From contig MNCI01034249.1 of NCBI GenBank assembly GCA_015680685.1, positions 12,296-39,227 of the forward strand: a DNA stretch of 26,932 nucleotides, given 5' to 3'. A model generated the notes under the pieces. It was not told the origin of the DNA, did no database searches, and saw nothing but the letters and a program-made list of their open reading frames with translations. Shown piece by piece: positions 11,846 to 18,589 of the stretch. The translations under genes were made by a program, and so were the position numbers. The stretch's first letter is position 1. Each line of letters opens with the position of its first letter. Source of the DNA: Gnetum montanum (lineage: Eukaryota; Streptophyta; Gnetopsida; Gnetales; Gnetaceae).

Positions 11846-12066
11846 TATGTGCAAGAAGTATACTTAGTTAAAACTAAGTGTTTTGAGTTTGAAACTTGCA
11901 ATTCTTGTTGCCAGATGTTAATGTCATCTCCAATGGATCTTGGGGAACTTTTACTTGCTTGATTCAAATCCATTTGGTGCTGTTTGTGAAGGTCGTGGGT
12001 TTTGGTCATGCTAGGAAGCACCATGGCTTAGCTCGATTCTTGTCCAAAAGTGTTAGGTCTAAATTT

Positions 12067-12151
12067 TTGTGGTGTTTCATTGGCCCCTCTTTGTTGACGC
12101 TTGGAGGAATCAACCCAAGAAGCGTCGACAAAGAAGTACAAAACACCACAA
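12067..12151. repeat. 85-bp imperfect fold-back (stem-loop)
   Basis: TTGTGGTGTTT (12067-12077) pairs with AAACACCACAA (12141-12151). TCTTTGTTGACGCTT (12088-12102) pairs with AAGCGTCGACAAAGA (12120-12134) with one G-T type mismatch. An asymmetric internal loop separates the stems and the terminal loop is 17 nt. It lies inside the candidate LTR. It could be a small MITE-like insertion, an LTR regulatory palindrome or a small-RNA precursor; nothing here decides. Confidence 0.7.
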
Positions 12152-12567
12152 GTAACTTAGTAGCATTATCCTTCGACACTTGACCAGATGTCCTCGCACT
12201 GTGTTCAGAAGTACTTGGGATTAGGAAATGAAGTTTTGAGATGCTATCTAGAGGAGATGTGTGCAACTATGGGATTGGGAATTAATTGAGGGATTGTGTA
12301 GGTGTAGGAGAGGAGTGTTCACTTGTGTTGAAGACTCATGTTGGTTCTCGTTGATGGCCAGTATTTGGCAGATTTGGAACCACAACATGATGTGTGCATC
12401 CTTTGGAGGAACAAGACTCTTCTATTAGGTTTAAGAGGACTTGTTGTCACAACCAAAGCCACGCGATGAGGTGAAACATGATGGTTTGAGACATGAGTAT
12501 TTCTTTTCAAGACAACTGCCTTCCCGCCTGGGGCTTGTATGGGAAGTGCCAAGGGTCTTGTGGTTCA

Positions 12568-12616
12568 TTTTTCTCTTTGCTCTTTGCTCTTTTCTTTTTA
12601 TTTTTCCTTTTTTTTT
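12568..12616 (-). other. Candidate polypurine tract of unit B
   Basis: On the minus strand this is an almost unbroken A/G run (GGAAAAATAAAAAGAAAAG, then GAGCAAAGAGCAAAGAGAAAAA) ending immediately before TGAACCAC, the start of the candidate LTR. That is where plus-strand DNA synthesis would be primed. The run is unusually long and includes a few non-purines. Confidence 0.45.
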
Positions 12617-13151
12617 GTGTTTTTGGACAGAGCTTTCTTTTCAATTTTGCACTCGTGCTCATGTGCCATGTTGCGTGTTGTAGGTGCTTGAGAGTGTCAC
12701 AGTGTGCAATAGTGTGTTCAAAGTTTTGGGGTGTACTAGGTGTATCTGGGAACTATAACCAGGTAGGAAAGGGAGTGAGAGTGTTGGGGAAATGGAGAAT
12801 GTATTGGGAACTGGGAATGTACTTTTGAACAGATCGATTAACCTGGTTTCATGCATCAAAAACAATGTGGCACCTTGTCACCATGATGAAGCGTATCCGT
12901 GTATGAGCATCACTGGGTGTCATCCTACAAACACAACTCCAAGAAGACAAGAAAACCACAAGCGAATGAGTTAGCAAATACTTTAGACACAAATGTGGCT
13001 GATGCAAATGGAGGCACCATGTGAAACTTAAGGCAGACAAAATGAGCAAAAATAGTATTGTCAGAGTCAATGTGATGAATGATGTGGTAGGTGTTGATGA
13101 AGAAATATCATGAATCACTGCATCAGATGAATGTGCCAGATATGATTTTGC
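12617..13151. other. Unit B 3' untranslated sequence without a gene
   Basis: Between the purine tract and the AGTTTA array no domain is recognisable on either strand. The ORFs here are short and overlap each other, and none has a counterpart elsewhere in the window. Confidence 0.4.
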
Positions 13152-13492
13152 TAGTTTATAGTCTTAGCGGACTATCATGGGTTAGTTTTATGTCATAACC
13201 CATTGGACGTTGCCAGTTTATCGTCGTAGTGGACGGTGCAATGCTAGTTTATAGTCATGGAGAACTATGAAGAGGCAAGCTAGTTTATAGTCTTAGTAGA
13301 CTTTGGTGAATGAGTGTGACAGTTTAGTGTCATGTCAAACAGAGCTCTATGGTGTTGGTTTACCATCATGATGCCAGGACATTCTATGGTATCAGTTTAC
13401 TATCATGATGCCAGGACAAGCGTCTGGTGTTAGTTTTGAGTCATAACCCAAGACAGGTCTGTGGTATCAGTTTACCATCATGATGTCAGGAC
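13152..13492. repeat. AGTTTA-type tandem array after unit B pol
   Basis: Ten degenerate copies start at 13152, 13183, 13214, 13245, 13281, 13320, 13355, 13393, 13431 and 13468. The period drifts from 31 to about 38 bp. The core is YAGTTTA, three bases, TCAT or TCTT, then a short G-rich piece ending in GAC. The last four share CATCATGATGCCAGGAC-like tails. The array begins 21 bp beyond the pol stop codon, in the element's 3' untranslated region. Confidence 0.85.
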
Positions 13493-13512
13493 GAAGACGT
13501 ACCTTAAGATCA

Positions 13513-14640
13513 TCAGACGTAGAATGGTTTCAGGTACACGTGATTCGTAGGATTGGCCAATTCGTTTCCATCCATGTCTACTAGTTTGAATGCTCCATTA
13601 CCGTACGCTTTGGTGACCAAGTAAGGCCCTTCCCAGTTGGCTGAGAACTTGTCCATGTGTTCACGAACCGTCTTAAGTACAAGGTCCCCTTCTTTGATTG
13701 GGCACTTATGGATGTCATGCTAATGGCACTGTCGTTGTTGCTTCTAGTACCACTTGATTTAATCAAGCATTCGTATGCGTTCTTCTTCCACCGAGTCGAG
13801 GTCAACAATGCGCAATTCATTATTTTGACCTTCATTGAGGAGTTCGGATAGCGTGATCCTCCAGGATGGTACCTGCAACTCTAGAGGTAAAATAGCTTTT
13901 GAACCATAAACAAGGCTATATGGTGTTTTACCTGTGGATGTTCTATGCATTGTTCTATAGGCCCATAGCGCATAAACTAGCTACTTGTGCCATCTTCATT
14001 TGCTCTGATGAAGCATTTTCTTGAGCACCATGATGAAAATTTTATTTGTGGCTTTTGCTTGTCCGTTGCTTTGAGGGTAGTATGGTGATGAAAATGAGTG
14101 TTCAATACCTAGGCTTTCACAAAACATTTTTGTTTTGACACTGCTAAATTGTGGCCCATTGTCAGTGATGATAGTCATCGGGATTCTGAAACGGGTAACA
14201 ATGTTTTCAAGGATAAAGTTGCATACTTGTTTCGATGTGGTCTACCTAAGAGGGATAGCTTCTACCCATTTCTTGAAGTATTTAGTCACGGTTATGATAA
14301 AGCTATGTCCCGCAGAAGATGGGGGAGTTATTGGTCCTATGATGTCTAACCCCCATTTCTGGAAAGGCCATGTGATTTGAGTCGTATGCAATTGATTAGG
14401 TGGAACATGTATAAGATTACTGTGATTTTGATATATATTGCACGTCTTGACCTTAGAGAAGTAATCGTACCCCATATGTGGCCAATAATAGCCTAAACGT
14501 CTAATTTTTATTGCCATTGCTTTAGGCGCTATGTGCCCTCCACATAATCCTTCATGAACTTGTTCCACGATGGTTTGGCCATCGGTACTACTAACGCATA
14601 TTAACAAGCTGCCTTCGTAGGATCTACAACATAGTGTATC
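13513..14640 (-). pseudogene. Unit B integrase
   Basis: In order on the minus strand: a zinc finger with VHEGLCGGH and CNIYQNH (around 14540-14420), where the second Cys is now Tyr; the first catalytic Asp in WGLDIIGPI (codon 14344-14346); TKYFKKWVEAIPL; the second Asp in ITDNGPQF (about 14165); and YYPQSNGQAK, where the position exactly 35 residues after the second Asp is Lys (codon 14053-14055) instead of the expected Glu. The C-terminal GPY/F module reads ANWEGPYLVTKAYGNGAF (13640-13590). Pol ends HVYLKPFYV with TGA at 13513-13515. Frame breaks occur around 14240-14180, 13990-13950 and 13770. The missing Glu alone should abolish strand transfer. Confidence 0.9.
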
Positions 14641-14670
14641 TCCTATTAGTGTATATTGTCTAGAGCGTTT

Positions 14671-15471
14671 TCATACTGCATCCTTCTGAGCATTCGTTAG
14701 ATATTGAGGTGGTTCACCATGTAGAAGGTACTCTTTGATGTCATCGTACCATTCTACAACGTGTGTCGTGCTAACGGATGCTATGGGAAGTTCATCGGGA
14801 GCGTCAGTTATGGGCTTGTCGCAACTCGTGATGAAGCTAGGCAACGCATGAAACATGTCCAGTGAGATGTTTAGAGCTAAAGTGCCTAATGCATCTGCGA
14901 TGGTATTATCATTTCTAGGCACATGTTGTAGTTCTATAATTATAAACTGTTTCAACAAGTGTTTCATCAAGTCACAGTAGGGTTGTAGATGAGATGCTTT
15001 GCATGCGTAAATGTCTTTGACCTAGTTTATGATTAATTGTGAGTCGCCTCTAACTACAAGATGTGTGATGTTTGAAGCTTGTGCTACCATGAGGCCTCTG
15101 AGGAGACCTTCATACTCTGTTATGTTATTGGTACAAGGAAAGTTAAATCGGTAAGCAAAGGGTTGGATCTCCTTGGAGGGATATGTGATAACGGCAGCAG
15201 CACTTCCACCTCGGAAGGTGGATGCTCCATCGAAGTTTAATATCACATCATAGTTATTGGGAACTATGTTAATTGTGCTTATGCTTTCATCTAGAAACTC
15301 TAGATTAATCGTCGCTTGATCTTGTGTTGGTGATGCGGTCATCTGATTAACTATAGCTTGACCTTTGATGGATGATTGGGTTATGTAACGCAAGTCAAAT
15401 TCAGCAATCATTGCTTTCCATCGGGCTATCTTATTTGATTCATATATGTTGTTTGTGATAGCTCTAAGCAC
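14671..15471 (-). pseudogene. Unit B archaeal-type RNase H (second RNase H) and linker
   Basis: This second RNase H domain is a mark of the Tat lineage and lies between the ordinary RNase H and integrase. The four acidic motifs are all visible: NFDGASTFRGG (about 15240), NITEYEGLLRGL (about 15130), VVRGDSQLIIN (about 15050) and VPRNDNTIADALG (about 14910). One TAG at 15022-15024 follows GDSQLIIN; unit A has Gln (CAA) there, so it is a single-base break. The linker with VEWYDDIKEYLLHGEPPQYL then leads to the integrase zinc finger, with a TGA near 14670. Apart from these stops the domain is intact. Confidence 0.88.
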
Positions 15472-15768
15472 ATTGTCCTTACAGATTATGTTGACTTGGT
15501 TTCAAAAGAGATAATGTCACCACTTCTTTAAAGAAAAGATAAGGGCAAGGCATGATCTTTCCACGTCATTGTAACATTGTTCGTGGGATACTAATGCATG
15601 GCTCAAGTAGTAAACATGAACCTCAGTCCCATCATCCTGTTTCTGGCAAAGCATAGACACGATTGATGAATCTGATGTGGCAAGGTAGATGTAGAACAGT
15701 TTTTTCTCTAAGGTGGATAAACTGTCAGTAATTGAGTCAGTGCCATTTTGATATTATCAAAAGCTTCC
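15472..15768 (-). pseudogene. Unit B RNase H (first, gypsy-type)
   Basis: This domain would degrade the RNA strand during reverse transcription. The minus strand encodes KKLFYIYLATSDSSIVSMLC, VHVYYLSHALVSHEQCYNDVE, LALIFSLKKW and NIICKDNVLRA, closely parallel to unit A at 1890-2175. It is entered by a frame change from RT near 15768. It carries TGA after KKW (A has Arg) and a second TGA a few residues later, so no long open frame marks it. Confidence 0.8.
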
Positions 15769-16986
15769 TAGCATTGTGGGGTCCATTGAAAATGCACACT
15801 CTTGCGTAGCAAATGGTTCATGGGTTTCAATTTATTGATCAATTTTTCTATAAAGCGCCTAATGAACTGTAATCTACCTTGTAGGCCTTGAAGTTCAATA
15901 AGGTTGTTTGGCGGTTGCAAGTTTGTGATAGCCTTCACCTTATCAGGGTCTACTTGAATCCCTGCTTCTAAAACTATGAATCCTATAATTTTGCCCAATT
16001 TGACCCCAAAGATACTTTTTTGGGTTCAGTTTGAGCTCATATTTTAAACAACGCTTAAGTACCAAGTCTAGGCCTTGTATGTGTTGTTCTTGTGTCTTTG
16101 ATTTAACCACTATATCGTCTACGTAATTGTTGAGTGAATGAAGGAGGTAATCACTAAAGATAAAGGTCATTGCTCATTGATATGTAGCACCAGCATTCTT
16201 TAAGCCGAAGGGCATCATCGTATAACAAAATGTCCCCCATGGTGTCATGAAGGTTGTCTTGAGTTGATGTTTAGGATTAATCCGGATCTGATTATATCCT
16301 GAGAAGCTATCCATGAAAGATAACAGTACATGCCCAACGGTTGAGTCAACCAGTTGATCAATACTAGGTAGAGGAAAGTCATCTTTTATGGTCGCTAAGT
16401 TGAGGTCCCGGAAGTTAATGCATAGGAGAATGCTTCTATTCTTCTTCAGGACAATGACCATGTTGGATACCTAGTTAGCGTAGTGAATGGCCTGAATGAA
16501 ACCAGCTTGATAAAGTTTGGTGATCTCATTGCAAACCACCAATGCTACTTCAGGCTTAACTTTACGTGCTTTTTGTTTTACTGGTCTTAACTTCAGGTTG
16601 AGTATGATGTTGTGTTGGACTATTCGAGGGTCTAGCCCAGGCATGTCAGTGTAAGACCAAGAGAATTCCTTGATATTTCTTTTTACCATTGTTGCTATGT
16701 CATCAAAAAGTTGTGGGTTTAGTAAAGTACTTAGTTTTAGTATCTTGAGTTTGTCGTTTAGCATAGTGATGGGGGTTTCGATTAATGGATCCTCAGTGAT
16801 GTGATCAGCTTCAATATCTAGCGATTTCATCATGGTCTAAAAGCATTCTATCGTTTCCTCTGTTGATGCCATGGAGTTTTCATAAGTTGATGTGTCTAAA
16901 TCAATGGACTTCCTGATCGTCTCTCGTTGGATGGATCCGTATGGTCCATTGATGAACAGTGGTGCAAATAGTTGCTTGCTATTCAT
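15769..16986 (-). pseudogene. Unit B reverse transcriptase
   Basis: The RT domain would copy element RNA into cDNA inside the particle. The chosen start is the first ATG (16986-16984), 8 nt after a good 3' splice site; the encoded N-terminus reads MNSKQLFAPLFINGPYGS. Then come FSWSYTDMPGLDP, RPVKQKARK, INFRDLNLATIKDDFPLP, IDQLVDSTVGHVLLSFMD (catalytic Asp), FSGYNQIRI, MMPFGLKNAGATYQ, and the NYVDDIVVKSK box with the catalytic Asp pair (about 16110). Breaks are a TAG at 16837-16839, a TAG at 16471-16473 where Trp is expected, a TGA at 16171-16173 from a probable CGA, and a 1-nt frameshift near 16010. Catalytic motifs are intact otherwise. Unit A lacks this domain. Confidence 0.92.
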
Positions 16987-16994
16987 GCTTGCTC

Positions 16995-17035
16995 CTGCCA
17001 AGCCACAAGAAGCAACATTAACAAAAAAAACAAGG
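16995..17035 (-). other. Candidate sense-strand 3' splice site upstream of RT
   Basis: On the minus strand a T-rich stretch (CCTTGTTTTTTTTGTTAATG, then TTGCTTCTTGTGGC) runs into TTGGCAG, with AG at 16996-16995, followed by GAGCAAGC and the RT ATG. This is a strong plant acceptor in the position of the intron that, in Ogre elements, separates gag-pro from RT. A matching donor just after the protease could not be fixed by eye. Confidence 0.55.
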
Positions 17036-17097
17036 GGAGTTTTCTAGTTGTTTTATGACACCAATTCAAATATTTAAATGTGCTCAAAGTATGCTAG

Positions 17098-17210
17098 AGT
17101 TGGTTCATTGTCTCACTTGGCCATGCGGCGGTTTATGGCCATACTTGGCTGTTCGCGGCAGTTTAGGGCCTTACTAGGCTGTTCTTGTTCATTTATGATT
17201 TCTAGTTGAT
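17098..17210. repeat. AGTTTA-type array, unit B, RT side of the block
   Basis: Copies start at 17129 (CGGTTTATGGCCATACTTGG), 17159 (CAGTTTAGGGCCTTACTAGG) and 17190 (a weak CATTTATGATTTC). A remnant ACTTGGCCATGCGG lies near 17115. Spacing is 30-31 bp. Orientation is the same as in the other arrays. Together with 22689-22956 it brackets the antisense gene block. Confidence 0.65.
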
Positions 17211-17381
17211 TGTACGATTTGTAATCCTCGTTGGGTGTGAGATTGCAACATGAAGAGTATGCACCAAGCTGTTTAGTTTGGACATAGGAGTCATCGTGTG
17301 AGGGAAGATTTTATGTGGATGATGTTTAGCCTAGTACATAGTTATACATTCTTTTCTTTGCTTTAGGTTTTGTTTATATGT

Positions 17382-17459
17382 ATTTGTATTTTAGTTAATC
17401 ATTGTGATTATTGTTATTTTGGACCAAATTTGTATTTTAGTTAATCATTGTGTTTATTG
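17382..17459. repeat. Direct repeat of 32 bp, spacing 46 bp
   Basis: A 32-bp unit beginning ATTTGTATTTTAGTTAATCA occurs at 17382-17413 and 17428-17459 with one A/T difference. This is a recent local duplication in an A/T-rich spacer between the RT-side array and the AGCGTG-rich region. Confidence 0.85.
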
Positions 17460-17589
17460 AGTAAAATGCCCCAAGAATGCCGATTTCTTTGAGGGTAAGG
17501 CAGCATGGGCAATGTGGAGATGTATAAACTTAAAACTCACGGTAACAAGGGTAAACCCGAAAGTTGAGGCAGAGAGAAAGAGAATAGTG

Positions 17590-18515
17590 TGAACCTAGGC
17601 CAAATCCCAGCGTGAACCAAAGTTCAGCGTAAATCTATGCTTAGCGTAAAATCAAGCGCAGCGTGACCCTAAACCCAGCGTGAACCTAAGTTCAGCGTGA
17701 CGAGGAGGGGAAGATTGGGGGTATAGGCAGGGAAAGGCATAGATATGGTGGAAAGGAGGTAGTAGGGGAAGCGTAGATTGGAGCACATAGAGCGAAAGAA
17801 AAGAGTTCAGTGTGCACGCCCAGGGAAAGCCCTCAGCATGCAGGGTGATTGAAACCCCAGCGTGAACGCGACATGGAGGATTCAACGTGCAAAGATCTAA
17901 AATCTCGTCTCCAGCATGAACCTAAACCCTCCACTTGGCAACCCTCAGCGTGGATGCGGCATGGAGGACTTAGCATGCAGAGAGCTGAAATCCTACCCCC
18001 AGCATGAACCTAAACCCTTTGCTTGGCAACCCTCGGTGTGGACGCGGCGTGGAGGACTCAACGTGCACATCTTTGGACGAGCGTAAAGCTCTTGAATGTA
18101 GTTCGTCGGGATGGGTAAAGGAAAATGAGCGAAAGTTCAGGGAAGAAAGGAGCCTAGCTTGACCTTTTCCAAGGAGAGCGAGGTGATGCTCCGATTCCTG
18201 CCCAAGCCCATAGTCCCATCATGGTCTGGACCGATGCGTCGGTAGACCCAGATCCTCTGTCGAAATTTGTGTTTTTGTCTACTGTTTTCATCAATTTGCA
18301 TTCAGTTTCCTTTTCTCATTTCGGCGCAGAGAATTTGTGTGAGGCCTGGCCTGTTTCTTTAGCGTAGAAGTTAGTGTGCAGGCTAGCGTAAACCTTTTTC
18401 TCTTCGTGTATTAGCGTGCAGGATGGGGGCCAAAGTGCTCAATGTGTAGGATCTGTATGCTGAGCGTTTCCAACGTGCAGGGTATGCACTCTGAGCGTGA
18501 ACTTCGAAACTATTT
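17590..18515. repeat. AGCGTG-rich microrepeat region upstream of the unit B antisense gene
   Basis: More than fifteen variants of CAGCGTGAAC, AGCGTAAA and AGCGTGCAGG are scattered here, for example CCCAGCGTGAACC, TTCAGCGTGACG, TTAGCGTGCAGG and CTGAGCGTGAAC. Some are decayed to AGCATG or AACGTG. Spacing is irregular, mostly 10-40 bp, apart from the 88-bp tandem repeat inside. No coding segment is recognised. As it lies directly upstream of the antisense gene it could contain its promoter, but no TATA element is convincing. Confidence 0.6.
17858..18075. repeat. 88-bp tandem repeat, about 2.5 copies
   Basis: Units begin at 17858, 17946 and 18034. Shared pieces are GCGRCRTGGAGGAYT, then AACGTGCA or AGCATGCA, CCAGCATGAACCTAAACCCT and CTTGGCAACCCTC. 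The spacing is 88 bp each time and identity between units is high. The third copy is partial, ending after CAACGTGCA. Confidence 0.85.
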
Positions 18516-18589
18516 TCAAGTGTTGGCCCTAGCATAAAACCTATATTGTTTTGTGTAGCTTATTTACCCTAGTTCATGAATGTGTGCAG

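Larger units (their letters stand above)
1..12567 (-). mobile_element. Unit A: decayed Tat-type Ty3/gypsy LTR retrotransposon, RT missing, 3' end outside window
   Basis: Read on the minus strand, this unit runs candidate 5' LTR (12567-11339), leader, gag (about 10500-8211), protease (8210-7380), a block holding an antisense gene (about 7040-2200), RNase H plus archaeal-type RNase H (2180-1117) and integrase (1116-1). The order and motifs match Ty3/gypsy, and the second RNase H points to the Tat lineage. It is more degenerate than unit B: every domain has stops or frameshifts and no RT can be found. The left edge cuts it inside the 3' region, so its 3' LTR is not visible. Confidence 0.85.
11339..12567 (-). 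repeat. Candidate LTR shared by units A and B
   Basis: The interval starts TGAGAATG and ends GTGGTTCA on the plus strand. Both strands therefore have the TG...CA termini of an LTR, with TGA in inverted repeat. A candidate primer-binding site abuts the low-coordinate end, and a long minus-strand purine run abuts the high-coordinate end (12568-12616), the expected layout for a minus-strand element. At 1,229 bp the length is plausible. It holds several TGCACGCTGGGCGTGCAGG-like hairpin microrepeats (11418-11845) and the fold-back at 12067-12151. No second copy is visible in the window, so identity as an LTR rests on position and ends only. Confidence 0.45.

Noticed and set aside
12441-12828. Overlapping plus-strand ORFs of 80 and 111 residues with hydrophobic runs
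   Set aside because: The hydrophobic stretch comes from translating the T-rich strand of the purine tract. There is no homologue in the window and no codon signal.
13152-13492. Array of short repeats with a period near 31-38 bp, superficially like a CRISPR
   Set aside because: The repeats are degenerate, the spacers are not unique and the period drifts. There are no cas genes, and the context is a plant retroelement.
13581-13835. Minus-strand ORF of 84 residues at the integrase C-terminus
   Set aside because: It is an out-of-frame reading. The GPY/F module and the pol stop at 13513 are in a different frame.
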